DNA of 64,000 bases from Novosphingobium taihuense (GTDB lineage Bacteria > Pseudomonadota > Alphaproteobacteria > Sphingomonadales > Sphingomonadaceae): the NCBI RefSeq assembly GCF_007830315.1, contig NZ_VLKJ01000011.1, forward strand, positions 62,001 through 126,000. The letters are read 5' to 3'. The translations under genes and the position numbers were made by a program. Under the pieces are notes generated by a model, which worked only from the letters and a program-made list of their open reading frames with translations, was not told where the DNA came from and made no database searches. This document shows, piece after piece, positions 1 to 8,834 of the stretch (positions are counted from its first letter, which is position 1; each line of letters begins with the position of its first letter).

Positions 1-1236
1 CGCCGACGTGACGATCGTAACGTTGGGCATCGAGCGCAGCTTGGCCTGCAGCACGGCGTCGGCACGAAGCTGATTGTCGAACTCGATCAACGTGACGTGA
101 GCGACGATCCCGGCAAGGTCGATTGCGGCCTCCACGCCCGAGTTGCCGCCACCAATCACGGCGGTGCGCTTGCCCTTGAACAGTGGGCCATCGCAGTGCG
201 GGCAGTAAGCCACACCCTTGTTACGATACTCGTCCTCGCCCGGCACGCCCATCTGCCGCCAGCGCGCGCCGGTCGATAGGATCAGGGTCTTGGCCTTGAG
301 GCTTGCGCCATTTTCCAGCGTGATCTCATGCAGGCCGTCCTCACCAGCTGGAACCAGCGCGGTTGCCTTCTGCAGGTTCATCACGTCGACTTCGTATTCC
401 TTGACGTGGTTTTCCAGCTGTGCAGCCAGCTTGGGCCCTTCGGTGTGCTGGACCGAAATGAAATTCTCGATCCCCATTGTGTCGAGCACCTGGCCGCCAA
501 AGCGCTCGGACAAGACACCGGTGCGAATGCCCTTGCGCGCGGCATAGATCGCAGCGGCAGCCCCTGCGGGCCCACCACCGACGACGAGCACGTCGAACGG
601 CTCCTTTGCCGCGATTTTCTCTGCAGCGCGCGCCGAGGCGTTGGTGTCGAGCTTTGCGACAATCTGCGCGAGATCCATCCGGCCCGAGCCGAAGGGCTGG
701 CCGTTGAGAAATACCGTTGGCACTGCCATGATCTGGCGACGCTCGACTTCGTCCTTGAACAGCGCGCCATCGATGGCGACATGCGTGACGTTGGGGTTCA
801 GCGCGGCCATGATGTTGAGCGCCTGGACGACGTCGGGGCAGTTCTGGCAGGTCAGCGAGAAGAACGTCTCGAAGTGCAGCGGGCCTTCAAGGCCGCGCAC
901 CTGCTCAAGCAGATCCGCATCCTCCTTGGGCGGGTGCCCGCCGACATGGAGCAGTGCGAGGATCAGCGAGGTAAACTCGTGGCCCATCGGAAGCCCGGCG
1001 AAAACGGCCTGGGCCCTACCCTCGTCGGCACGGATGGCAAAGCTGGGCGCTCGCTCGTCGGTGCCGTCGAAGCGCACAGTTACCTTGTCTGACTGCGCAG
1101 CGATCTCTTCGACAAGACTGCGCATTTCGGCAGACTTGGGGCTGTCGTCGAGGGTTGCCACGAGCTCGATCGGACGGCGCAGGTTGCCTAGGTAGGCCTT
1201 GAGCTGGGCGGTGGTGGCGGCGTCGAGTACGGGCAT
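1..1236 (-). CDS. ahpF: Alkyl hydroperoxide reductase subunit F (3' end cut off)
   Basis: Flavoprotein disulfide reductase that passes electrons from NAD(P)H to the peroxiredoxin AhpC. Reading leftward from an ATG at 1236 with AAGGAAG just upstream, 412 codons are open to the window edge; the full family protein is roughly 520 residues, so the C-terminus is missing. Visible parts in order: the N-terminal double thioredoxin-fold domain with TCQNCPD, an FAD-binding VVGGGPAGAAAA motif, and the thioredoxin-reductase-type redox centre AYCPHCDG followed by the second nucleotide-binding GGGNSGVEAA. It lies 178 bp downstream of ahpC in the same direction, the usual ahpCF order. Identification is secure; only the truncation by the window is unusual. 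Confidence 0.95.
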   Translation of the reverse strand, partial: MPVLDAATTAQLKAYLGNLRRPIELVATLDDSPKSAEMRSLVEEIAAQSDKVTVRFDGTDERAPSFAIRADEGRAQAVFAGLPMGHEFTSLILALLHVGGHPPKEDADLLEQVRGLEGPLHFETFFSLTCQNCPDVVQALNIMAALNPNVTHVAIDGALFKDEVERRQIMAVPTVFLNGQPFGSGRMDLAQIVAKLDTNASARAAEKIAAKEPFDVLVVGGGPAGAAAAIYAARKGIRTGVLSERFGGQVLDTMGIENFISVQHTEGPKLAAQLENHVKEYEVDVMNLQKATALVPAGEDGLHEITLENGASLKAKTLILSTGARWRQMGVPGEDEYRNKGVAYCPHCDGPLFKGKRTAVIGGGNSGVEAAIDLAGIVAHVTLIEFDNQLRADAVLQAKLRSMPNVTIVTSA

Positions 1237-1369
1237 GGTAACTTCCTTTGGACAGCAGGACCCGCGCGTCACCGATTGGTCGGCGCACGGGGGATCATTT
1301 CAGTTGCATGATCGGATACGTGGAACCGGCGGGCCGCCCATCAGCGGCACGGCCCATCCGGTGATTTTT

Positions 1370-1406
1370 GGCAGGACGTTCAACCCCACGCGGCGAACGT
1401 CCTGCC
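1370..1406 (-). other. 12-bp perfect stem-loop between ahpC and ahpF
   Basis: GGCAGGACGTTC (1370-1381) is exactly complementary to GAACGTCCTGCC (1395-1406) with a 13-nt loop. It starts 8 bp past the ahpC stop. On the transcribed (minus) strand the stem is followed by A-rich rather than T-rich sequence, so it is not a classical intrinsic terminator. A role in protecting the ahpC 3' end or lowering ahpF expression relative to ahpC is an inference. Confidence 0.6.
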
Positions 1407-1414
1407 GAACTGGA

Positions 1415-1978
1415 TCAGATCTTGCCGACGAGGTCGATCGACGGGGCCAGCGTGGCCGAGCCTTCTTCCCACTTGGCCGGGCAGACCTGGCCGGGGTTCT
1501 CGCGCCAGTACTTGGCGGCCTTGATCTTGCGCAGCAGTTCCGCAGCATTGCGGCCCACGCCCTCGGGGGTGATCTCGACCAGTTGGATGGTGCCGTCCGG
1601 ATCGGTCACGAACGTGCCGCGATCGGCAAGGCCGACGCCTTCGCGCAGGATGTCGAAGTTGTTCGAGATCGTGTGGTTCTGGTCGCCCAGCATGTAGTAG
1701 TTGATCTTGCCGACAGCAGGCGAGGTCTCGTGCCAAGCCTTGTGGCTGAAATGGGTGTCGGTGGAAACCGAGTACACTTCAACCCCGAGGCCCTGCAGTT
1801 CGCCATAGATGTCGGCGAGGTCTTCGAGCTCGGTCGGGCAGACAAAGGTGAAGTCGGCCGGGTAGAAGAAGAACACGCCCCACTTGCCGAGCACGTCCGC
1901 ATCACTCACGTCGACGAACTTGCCCTGATGGAACGCGGTTGCCTGGAACGGCTTCAGCTTGGTTCCGACGATCGACAT
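1415..1978 (-). CDS. ahpC: Alkyl hydroperoxide reductase C (2-Cys peroxiredoxin)
   Basis: Reduces hydrogen peroxide and organic hydroperoxides in the cytoplasm and is recycled by AhpF. The 187-residue protein has the normal AhpC length. The peroxidatic cysteine lies in FTFVCPTE (C47) and the resolving cysteine in GQVCPAKW (C166), so it is a typical 2-Cys enzyme. It is the first gene of an ahpC-ahpF unit on the minus strand, with the stem-loop at 1370-1406 between the two genes. The upstream region contains an inverted repeat that could bind a peroxide-responsive LysR regulator such as OxyR, but no oxyR gene is in the window. Confidence 0.97.
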   Translation of the reverse strand: MSIVGTKLKPFQATAFHQGKFVDVSDADVLGKWGVFFFYPADFTFVCPTELEDLADIYGELQGLGVEVYSVSTDTHFSHKAWHETSPAVGKINYYMLGDQNHTISNNFDILREGVGLADRGTFVTDPDGTIQLVEITPEGVGRNAAELLRKIKAAKYWRENPGQVCPAKWEEGSATLAPSIDLVGKI

Positions 1979-2319
1979 AGACTTAAATCCTTCTCGTTGT
2001 GGATGGGTGAACCGTGGTGTGATTGGCGAGGTAATGCATGGGACGCCATTTTTCCAATGAGCAAATTTGCCCTGTTTGATTTACTGGCTCGATCAATAGC
2101 TCAAAATTGATGGTCCATTCGTAATGGAAGCGGCCTGACTGACCTAATGGGCAGCAATGACCGAATGCCGGAGAACAGCGGTTTTAAGCGCGTTCGGCGG
2201 CCTAGATGCAGATTTTGCACTATGCCTCGCAATTTCCTCACTTGAATTTCTCCCCGCCCTGAACCAAGTGGCAATTCGCAACGGAACGATTTCGTTCAAT
2301 TCTTCCGAATGGACCCCTG
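1979..2319. promoter_or_regulatory. Divergent ahpC/emrA intergenic region with two inverted repeats
   Basis: No convincing gene in these 341 bp; short ORFs have no support. ATCAAT (2092-2097) and ATTGAT (2106-2111) form a perfect 6-bp inverted repeat with 8-bp spacing, 114-133 bp upstream of the ahpC start: a candidate LysR/OxyR-type operator. AACGA-TT-TCGTT (2285-2296) is a short palindrome 24 bp before the emrA start and could be an operator for the efflux operon. Both assignments rest on symmetry and position only. Confidence 0.4.
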
Positions 2320-3459
2320 ATGGCTGCCACGACCGAATCCACCCCTGCCCCGACGACAGATGCAACCGACGGCCGTCGCAGGACGATTGGCCGGATCGCG
2401 GTGGGCGCTCTGGCCGCTGGCGCTCTCTACGGCGCGTGGGCGCTCTACGATTACGAGACAGTGGGCCGCTATATGCAGGACACCGAAGACGCTTATGTGA
2501 AAGCGGACGGCGTCACGATCAGTTCCAAGCTTGGCGGTTATGTGCGGCGCGTTTCCGTGACCGACAACCAGGCGGTCGAGCAGGGAACCCTGCTGGTCCA
2601 GATCGACCCAACCGATTACGACACGCGCCTCGCCCAAAGCAACGCGCAAGTCGATGTCGCGCGGGCCACCGAAGCGGCAGCGCTGGCTGCGATTCAGGAG
2701 GCGCAGTCCGCAACCGGGCAGGCCCGCGCCGCCCTGCAGGCATCACAGCGTGAGCTAGCGTATCTCAACGGTGAGGTGGCCCGCATGCGGCCGCTGGTGG
2801 CCAGCGGCGCAGAGCCGCGTCAGGCCTTCGACCAACTCGTTGCCAACCGCGACAAGGCGATGTCCGACGTATCTGCCAAGCAGGCAGCACTCGCCGCGGC
2901 CAATGACCGCATAGCAAGCGCACGTGCGCAGGCTGGCCAATCGACGGCCCAGATCAAGGCCGCGCAGGCCCAGCGCGAGGCTGCCAGCACCGACCTTGCG
3001 ACGACCCGCATTATTGCGCCGATCGGCGGCAAGGTGGGCAATTCCACCGTCCGCCTCGGCCAGTTCGTCCAGCCCGGCCAGCGTCTGATGACAATCGTCC
3101 CAACGCAGGCGATCTATGTCGAAGCGAATTTCAAGGAAACGCAGATCGGCCTGATGCGTCCCGGCCAGCCTGTTACCGTGCACGTCGACGCCCTGCCCGA
3201 TGTCGAATTCCACGGAACGGTCGAGAGCATCACTCCGGGTACCGGCGCGAACTTTTCGCTGATCCCTCCGCAAAACGCGACCGGCAACTTCACCAAGATC
3301 GTGCAGCGCGTGCCCGTTCGCATTCGCATCAACGCCGGTCCTGAATCGCGCAAGGTTCTGGTCCCCGGCCTTTCGCTGTCTGTCGAAGTCGACACGCGCT
3401 CGGCCAAGTCCGCAATCGATGCGATCCGCGACGAACAGGAACGGGCCCAGGCCAAGTGA
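2320..3459 (+). CDS. emrA: EmrA/HlyD-family periplasmic adaptor of a drug efflux pump
   Basis: Membrane-fusion protein linking an inner-membrane MFS pump to an outer-membrane channel. The 379 residues show a cytoplasmic N-terminus, one transmembrane anchor near residues 28-45, the first lipoyl half (SSKLGGYVRRVSVTDNQAVEQG), a long alpha-helical hairpin rich in Ala/Gln (about residues 105-220), the second lipoyl half (IIAPIGGKVGNSTVRLGQFV) and a beta-barrel domain. It is the first gene of an operon with emrB (4-bp overlap) and the outer-membrane channel gene. EmrA-type assignment follows from pairing with a 14-TM DHA2 transporter; the substrate cannot be read from sequence. Confidence 0.93.
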   Translation: MAATTESTPAPTTDATDGRRRTIGRIAVGALAAGALYGAWALYDYETVGRYMQDTEDAYVKADGVTISSKLGGYVRRVSVTDNQAVEQGTLLVQIDPTDYDTRLAQSNAQVDVARATEAAALAAIQEAQSATGQARAALQASQRELAYLNGEVARMRPLVASGAEPRQAFDQLVANRDKAMSDVSAKQAALAAANDRIASARAQAGQSTAQIKAAQAQREAASTDLATTRIIAPIGGKVGNSTVRLGQFVQPGQRLMTIVPTQAIYVEANFKETQIGLMRPGQPVTVHVDALPDVEFHGTVESITPGTGANFSLIPPQNATGNFTKIVQRVPVRIRINAGPESRKVLVPGLSLSVEVDTRSAKSAIDAIRDEQERAQAK

Positions 3460-5045
3460 GTGCGGCGGCGATCATGGATGAGGAATCGGCCAGCGCGCCC
3501 ACACCGCCTTCTGACAAGGCCGATGTCGGCGCCTGGCTTGGCGTTGCTGCAGGCGCGATCGGCTCGCTCATGGCGACGCTGGACATTTCGATCGTCAACG
3601 CATCGCTGCCTACGATTCAGGGCGAGATCGGCGCGTCCTCGAGCGAGGGCACATGGATTGCCACCGCCTATCTCGTGGCAGAAATCATCATCATTCCGCT
3701 GACTGGCTGGCTGGAACGCGTGTTCGGCCTGCGCCGATTCCTGCTGATCGCGGCGATCCTGTTCACTGGCTTCTCGGTCATGTGCGGATTGTCGACATCG
3801 CTGACCATGATGATCTTTGGCCGCGTCGGACAAGGGTTCACGGCGGGCGCGATGATCCCCACTGCGCTGACCATCATTGCCACGCGCCTGCCCCCGAACC
3901 AGCAGCCCATCGGCACGGCTCTGTTCGGCTTGACCGTGATCATGGGGCCGGTGATGGGACCGCTCGTAGGGGGGTGGCTGACCGAGAACTTCAGCTGGCA
4001 CTATGCCTTCTTCGTCAACGTGCCGATCAGTGCAATTCTCATAACGCTGCTCCTTGTCGGCCTGCCCAAGAGCAAGATGCAACTGGGTGAGCTGGTGAAC
4101 GCCGATTGGCTCGGCGTCATCGGACTGGTTCTCGGGCTCGGCGGTATAACCGTGGTGCTAGAGGAAGGTCATCGCGAACAGTGGTTCGAATCTGTGCTGA
4201 TCTGGCAGCTTTCGGCCATCACCCTTCTGGGCTTCGTACTTATCGCTGCCGGTCAGTTCACCGCAAAGCGGCCAGTGATCAAACTGGCGCTGCTGCGCAA
4301 CCGGGCATTTGCAGCCGTGTTCACGCTCGCGCTGGTGCTTGGTGCGGTCATGTTCGGCACTGCCTACGTAATCCCGCAGTTCCTTGCTGCAGTTGCGGAC
4401 TACAACGCAATGCAGGCAGGCAAGATCGTGTTCATCTCGGGCATTCCGGCGATGCTGATGATGCCGATGTTCCCGATCCTCGTCGCCCGCGTCGACCTGC
4501 GCCTGATCGTCGGAACCGGGATCATGCTGCTCGCACTGTCCTGCTACCTTGATGTGAACTTGACGGCGCAATCGCGCGGAGGCGACTTCGTGGTTACGCA
4601 ACTTCTGCGCGGCCTTGGCACCGTGTTCTGCATGCTGTTCCTGAACCAGGCGGCAATCAGCTCAGTTCCTGTAACAGATGCCGGGGACGCTGCAGGCCTG
4701 TTCAATGCCGGGCGGAACCTTGGCGGTTCGATAGGGCTTGCCCTGCTGGCAACGCTTCAGGACGAGCGCTGGGAGTTCCATCGCTGGACCATCCATAGCG
4801 CGTTGGGAGCCAATGACCTCAACCTGCAGGATTGGGTTGGCCAGCAAGCGATGACTTATGGTGGCGGGCCGGAAGGTATGGCAATCGCGCTGCGCTCGCT
4901 TGACGGCATGGTCCTGCGGGACGCGCTCGTCATGGCTTTCAACGATGATTTCATGGCGTTGACCGTCGGCATCCTGCTGGTGGCACCACTTGTCTTTCTC
5001 TTGCGCCCGCTACCCAAGGGCTACCACGCAAAGGCCGCACACTGA
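3456..5045 (+). CDS. emrB: EmrB/QacA-type MFS drug transporter (DHA2, 14 TM)
   Basis: Proton-driven inner-membrane exporter. The 529-residue, strongly hydrophobic sequence has the DHA2 signatures: LDISIVNASLPTIQ in TM1, the loop-2/3 region WLERVFGLRR, and motif C in GPVMGPLVGGWLTE of TM5. The listed start is a GTG whose bases overlap the emrA stop; an in-frame ATG lies six codons later at 3474 and either could be used. The stop overlaps the ATG of the next gene, so emrA, emrB and the channel gene are translationally coupled. Substrate unknown. Confidence 0.94.
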   Translation: MSAAAIMDEESASAPTPPSDKADVGAWLGVAAGAIGSLMATLDISIVNASLPTIQGEIGASSSEGTWIATAYLVAEIIIIPLTGWLERVFGLRRFLLIAAILFTGFSVMCGLSTSLTMMIFGRVGQGFTAGAMIPTALTIIATRLPPNQQPIGTALFGLTVIMGPVMGPLVGGWLTENFSWHYAFFVNVPISAILITLLLVGLPKSKMQLGELVNADWLGVIGLVLGLGGITVVLEEGHREQWFESVLIWQLSAITLLGFVLIAAGQFTAKRPVIKLALLRNRAFAAVFTLALVLGAVMFGTAYVIPQFLAAVADYNAMQAGKIVFISGIPAMLMMPMFPILVARVDLRLIVGTGIMLLALSCYLDVNLTAQSRGGDFVVTQLLRGLGTVFCMLFLNQAAISSVPVTDAGDAAGLFNAGRNLGGSIGLALLATLQDERWEFHRWTIHSALGANDLNLQDWVGQQAMTYGGGPEGMAIALRSLDGMVLRDALVMAFNDDFMALTVGILLVAPLVFLLRPLPKGYHAKAAH

Positions 5046-6502
5046 TGACTGGCACCTCTTCCATCCGTCGCACTGTCGGCATCACGGCTCTGGCTGCGCT
5101 CCTCGCCGGGTGCGCTACGGTCGGCCCGAATTACGACGGCGCGCCGCAAGCCGCCCCGCAGGCCGCATCGCGCGGAGCCTTCGTGCGCGCTGGCGATTCA
5201 ACGCAGACGACGGCGCCGGCCGGACGGTGGTGGGAGAGCCTTGGCGATCCTGTGCTTAACAAACTGGTCGAGGCGGCTCTTTCAGACTCTCCGAGCATCG
5301 CCGTGGCAAATGCACGCGTGGCCCAATCGCGCGCATCTCTTGCCGCCAGCCGCACAGCCGTGCTCCCCACCGTCAACACCTCGTTTGCCGCGCCCTATAT
5401 CAATGTACCGGGCAATCTCGTCGGCAATGGTGGTGGACGTGACGAGATCAATGCGTACAATCTGGGCTTCGACGCTTCTTGGGAGATCGACCTGTTCGGC
5501 GGCACCCGGCGCAAGGTCGAAGCGGCTAACGCGCGTGCCGAGGCTGCCGATGCTGCTGCGGCAGATGCCCGCGTCACACTTTCGGCAGAGATCACCCGCG
5601 CTTACGTGGGATTGCGGGCGCGACAAGCGATGCTTGGACTGCAGGACCGGCAGGTCGAGATCGATCGAGAACTGGTTTCGCTCGCAAAGCAGCGCTTTGC
5701 GGCAGGGACGATCCCGCAGCAACCGGTGAACGCTGCCGAAGCGCAGGCCTTCGCCAGCGAAGCCGACGCCGCGAAGTCGCGTGCCGAAATTGCCGTTCTC
5801 ATCGACCAGATCGCAGTGCTGACCGGCAAGGAGCCGGGCGCGCTTGATACACTGCTCGGTACGCCTGTAGACGTCCCGCTGCCGCCTGCACAAGTTGCGG
5901 TGGGCGACCCGGCGCTGCTGTTGCGCAGTCGTCCCGACATTCGCATGGCAGAGCGACAATTGGCCGCAGCCAATGCCGATGTGGGAGTTCGCATCGCTGA
6001 CAAGTTCCCCAAGATCTCCTTCTTGGGCTTGCTTGGACTTGGCGGGCAGAACCTTGGCGACGTACTCGATCCGGGCAATATCGTCGGCATCGCGCTTCCA
6101 CAGATCAAGTGGAACCTGTTCGACGGTGGACGCGCTGATCGTCAGGTCGAGGTTGCAAAGGGCGCGTATGCCGAGGGTGAAGCCAACTATCGCCGCACTG
6201 TGCTCTCCGCGTTGCAGGACGCCGAAAGCGCACTCGCACGCTTTGGCGCTCAGCGAGTCGCGTTAGGGAAGGCCATCGATGCCGAAGGTCGGGCGCGCAA
6301 GAACGTTGACCTGCAGGCACAAAGGCTCGCAGCGGGGACCATCGGGCGGCCCGACAAGCTAGATTCCGAACGCCAGGCATTACAGCTTGCAATGGCGGCA
6401 GCATCGGCCAGAGCCGAGCTGACGACCCAGTTTATCGCGGTGGAAAAGGCACTTGGGCTTGGCTGGATGACTGACCAAAGTGCGTCTGGACAGGCTAAAT
6501 GA
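5045..6502 (+). CDS. NodT/OprM-family outer-membrane efflux lipoprotein
   Basis: Trimeric outer-membrane channel (TolC-like) completing the tripartite pump. The 485-residue protein begins with a lipoprotein signal peptide ending in the lipobox LLAGC (Cys23), followed by VGPNYDGAP, typical of NodT/OprM proteins, then two repeated outer-membrane efflux domains (about 60-260 and 270-470) with characteristic helices such as DASWEIDLFGGTRRKVEAA and IKWNLFDGGRADRQVE. Its ATG shares the A of the emrB TGA stop. Regulation is probably by the TetR protein encoded just downstream. Confidence 0.93.
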   Translation: MTGTSSIRRTVGITALAALLAGCATVGPNYDGAPQAAPQAASRGAFVRAGDSTQTTAPAGRWWESLGDPVLNKLVEAALSDSPSIAVANARVAQSRASLAASRTAVLPTVNTSFAAPYINVPGNLVGNGGGRDEINAYNLGFDASWEIDLFGGTRRKVEAANARAEAADAAAADARVTLSAEITRAYVGLRARQAMLGLQDRQVEIDRELVSLAKQRFAAGTIPQQPVNAAEAQAFASEADAAKSRAEIAVLIDQIAVLTGKEPGALDTLLGTPVDVPLPPAQVAVGDPALLLRSRPDIRMAERQLAAANADVGVRIADKFPKISFLGLLGLGGQNLGDVLDPGNIVGIALPQIKWNLFDGGRADRQVEVAKGAYAEGEANYRRTVLSALQDAESALARFGAQRVALGKAIDAEGRARKNVDLQAQRLAAGTIGRPDKLDSERQALQLAMAAASARAELTTQFIAVEKALGLGWMTDQSASGQAK

Positions 6503-6520
6503 AACGAAATCGCCCAATTT

Positions 6521-6536
6521 ATAGTATATTGACTAT
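6521..6536. promoter_or_regulatory. Short inverted repeat before the small ORF/tetR
   Basis: ATAGT (6521-6525) and ACTAT (6532-6536) are inverted around a 6-bp A/T-rich spacer, right after the efflux channel gene and about 60 bp upstream of the small ORF at 6596. It could be an operator for the downstream TetR gene; the arms are short. Confidence 0.3.
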
Positions 6537-6595
6537 CCATACAGCTAGGGCACTCTTCTCCCACAATACGCCGCAAAGGCGAGAAAGTGGGAAAG

Positions 6596-6775
6596 ATGCG
6601 CTGGATTACCGATGCGGGCCTCCGCTTCTGGCAGGCCTATCGCGAAGGATTGGAGATGTCCTGCCCGGTTCACAACCGGATCGCCGAAGCGCTGGCAGAA
6701 CGCCTGTGCGATCGGGATCGTCCGCATGACGGCGCCGCAATCGCCTCCGGAGCGCAGCAACCGAGCGTCCACTGA
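6596..6775 (+). CDS. Small hypothetical protein overlapping the tetR start
   Basis: A 59-residue ORF starting MRWITDAGLRFWQAYREG after GAGAAAGTGGGAAAG, which resembles a ribosome-binding site. Codon choice in this frame looks typical of the GC-rich genes around it (mostly G or C in third positions), whereas the overlapping upstream extension of the TetR frame does not, so the region upstream of 6726 probably codes in this frame. It overlaps the proposed TetR start by 50 bp. No family recognised; the product would be cytosolic, with three Trp and a central amphipathic helix. Moderate support only. Confidence 0.45.
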   Translation: MRWITDAGLRFWQAYREGLEMSCPVHNRIAEALAERLCDRDRPHDGAAIASGAQQPSVH

Positions 6776-7478
6776 TCTGCCACTGCAGGACATTGAAGGA
6801 GGCGATCAGCCATCCGCTGGCAAAGTTGTCGGTCGCCGAGGCCGCCCGTCAGTAGAAGAAGCGCAGCGTCTTCCGGCTCGAATTCTTGAAGCAGGCTGGG
6901 AAGTCCTGCGTGACCACGGCTTTGAAGCCTTCACTTTCGACCGCGTCGCGCGCCATGCCCACATCGGCAAGGCCACGATCTACACCCGCTTTGCAGGAAA
7001 GCGTGAGTTTCTCGAAGCCCTTCTTGCACAAAAGATGGTCGAGCGTCGGCTGAGGATCATGAAGTTGGGCGAAGGCCTGCCGTTGATCGAAGCTTTCTGC
7101 ATTCGCGCGGCTGCCGTGATGCACGTGCTGCATTCACCTGAAGGGCTCATGATGGAGCGGCTGGTTGACTGGTGCGACCAGGAGTTCGGCAATGGTGAAA
7201 TGAATTATCGCCAGGCAATGTACGTCGATGCCCTGACCAACATCACCGAAGAGTTGGAAGAGGTCTCGCGAGAACAGGATCTAACGATCGCCGACCCTGA
7301 ACTCGCGGCCCGATTCTGGCTTGAAGGCCTGCTTGGCCATGCCCGACTGGAGACTTCGACACAGACCGTCGATGTGGAAGCCAACGAAAAGTGGGCGCGG
7401 GCCTACTCGGAGTTTTTCTTCGCAGGCCTTCGCCACAGCGGCGCAATCAGCGCGCCTTCTTCACCGCTTTCAGATTGA
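6726..7478 (+). CDS. TetR-family regulator, probably of the emrAB efflux operon
   Basis: DNA-binding repressor of the TetR type. The helix-turn-helix lies in FTFDRVARHAHIGKATIYTRF, preceded by RILEAGWEVLRDHGFEA; the C-terminal helical domain binds an unknown ligand. The frame stays open back to 6612, but that extension looks non-coding and overlaps a better small ORF, so the ATG at 6726 (250 residues) is preferred. It is co-directional with and downstream of the three efflux genes, a common arrangement for the pump's own repressor. Its 3' end overlaps the convergent b561-YceI gene by 32 bp. Confidence 0.85.
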   Translation: MTAPQSPPERSNRASTDLPLQDIEGGDQPSAGKVVGRRGRPSVEEAQRLPARILEAGWEVLRDHGFEAFTFDRVARHAHIGKATIYTRFAGKREFLEALLAQKMVERRLRIMKLGEGLPLIEAFCIRAAAVMHVLHSPEGLMMERLVDWCDQEFGNGEMNYRQAMYVDALTNITEELEEVSREQDLTIADPELAARFWLEGLLGHARLETSTQTVDVEANEKWARAYSEFFFAGLRHSGAISAPSSPLSD

Positions 7479-8712
7479 AGTCCACGCCGACCGCATCTCT
7501 CAACTGATCGGTTGCCGACCATTCAGCTTCACCGACGCCAAAGGCAAGACGCTGCAGCGTTGCATTGCCCGAAGCGGTTGCACGACTGCCGTCGATATTG
7601 AGGCTGAAACGAACGGTCAAAGGCTTGCGCTGTCCATGGAGCAAAAGCGTCCCCTTGGCCACGTAACGCCCCTCACCCGCAGCACGGATGCTGGACGATA
7701 CGAACTGCGCCGTGGGATGGGTGCCGACTGCAAAAAAGCTGTCGCTGCGCAGCATGTCGTCGCGCTGGCTGTCGCCGCTCTCGACCGAGGCGAGGTCGAT
7801 GGTCACACTGATCGATGAGCCCGGCAGATCCTCGGGATCGAACACGATGGTTGCATCCCACCGGGAGAACGATCCTTTGATCGCTTCCCCGTTGTACTCT
7901 GCCGTAAAGGCGAGCCGGCCGCCCTTCTCCAATTTCCAAGGCGTGGCTGTGGCCGAAGAAACAGCGGATTCTGAGACGACCGCAGTGGGTTCTTCAGGCG
8001 CTGTCGATTCCATCGGAGCTGCAATGTCTCCTTCAGACGACGCGGACGGAAGCGGGATCGGCGGCGTCACCAGATTTGCCGGAGCAAAAGAAAGCAACCG
8101 GCCACAGATGAGCGCTCCAATGCCCAGTGCAATCGCAACGAGCGCCGCAATGCCGATCACACCGTGCGATTTCATAGCGCCGGGCAGCATCCGCCCGATC
8201 ACGTCCTCGCGCTTGAAATGATGGTAGAGCGCACCTGCAACATGAAGTCCGATCAGGATAATCCCGATCGTTCCCAACGCCCCGTGAAGAACCTCGGCAG
8301 GTTCATGGAATCCCTGCCCAACCGGAAGATCAGGCCAAGGAATCTTGCCGAAAAGCATCGTCTGCAGCCGAACCTTTGCGGTCGAGACGATGATCCAACC
8401 GGTGATCGGCCCGCCGATCATTACCGCGTAGAGCAATCCGTGCACAGCCGAAGCCAGCAGCATCTGCGCCCTTCCGTCCTTCACGGGCTCCGGCCGAGGC
8501 CTGAAAAGGCGCACAGCCAAACGCACAAGGCTCAGCAGCAGGATCGTAATGCCCACGGATTTATGGAACTGGTAACCTGCGAATTGCGCCGCCCCCTTGG
8601 GCAAGTCTTCAAGCGCCCAACCGAGCCCGATCTGAAACAGCAACAGCAAGGCGATGGCCCAATGCAGTGCGATGGCCGTTGCCGAGTAGCGCTCAGGACG
8701 CAGTGTCGTCAT
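7447..8712 (-). CDS. Cytochrome b561 - YceI fusion protein
   Basis: Two normally separate proteins joined in 421 residues. Residues 1 to about 180 are a prokaryotic cytochrome b561: four to five membrane helices with haem-ligand histidines in TAIALHWAIA, YQFHKSVGIT, SAVHGLLYAV and IGLHVAGALYHHFK. After one more membrane segment (about 185-210) and a Pro/Ser/Glu-rich linker (about 215-250), residues 255-421 form a YceI lipocalin-like domain (WKLEKGGRLAFTAEYNGEAIKGSF ... TIDLASVESGDSQRDDMLRSD), which binds isoprenoid quinones or similar amphiphiles in known members. The fusion suggests a membrane quinol oxidoreductase with a tethered periplasmic lipid- or quinone-binding domain. The two families are often adjacent genes; here they form one ORF without a frameshift. 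Confidence 0.9.
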   Translation of the reverse strand: MTTLRPERYSATAIALHWAIALLLLFQIGLGWALEDLPKGAAQFAGYQFHKSVGITILLLSLVRLAVRLFRPRPEPVKDGRAQMLLASAVHGLLYAVMIGGPITGWIIVSTAKVRLQTMLFGKIPWPDLPVGQGFHEPAEVLHGALGTIGIILIGLHVAGALYHHFKREDVIGRMLPGAMKSHGVIGIAALVAIALGIGALICGRLLSFAPANLVTPPIPLPSASSEGDIAAPMESTAPEEPTAVVSESAVSSATATPWKLEKGGRLAFTAEYNGEAIKGSFSRWDATIVFDPEDLPGSSISVTIDLASVESGDSQRDDMLRSDSFFAVGTHPTAQFVSSSIRAAGEGRYVAKGTLLLHGQRKPLTVRFSLNIDGSRATASGNATLQRLAFGVGEAEWSATDQLRDAVGVDFNLKAVKKAR

Positions 8713-8834
8713 CTTCTTTTCTTCCCCCCGATCCGACGAGCGTCATAACAGCGCCGACGAAGACATGATATGCCCTCTCGCATCCGCGCGATGGATTGCT
8801 ACATCTGCGTCATTGCTTCTTTCGGGAGACTTGC

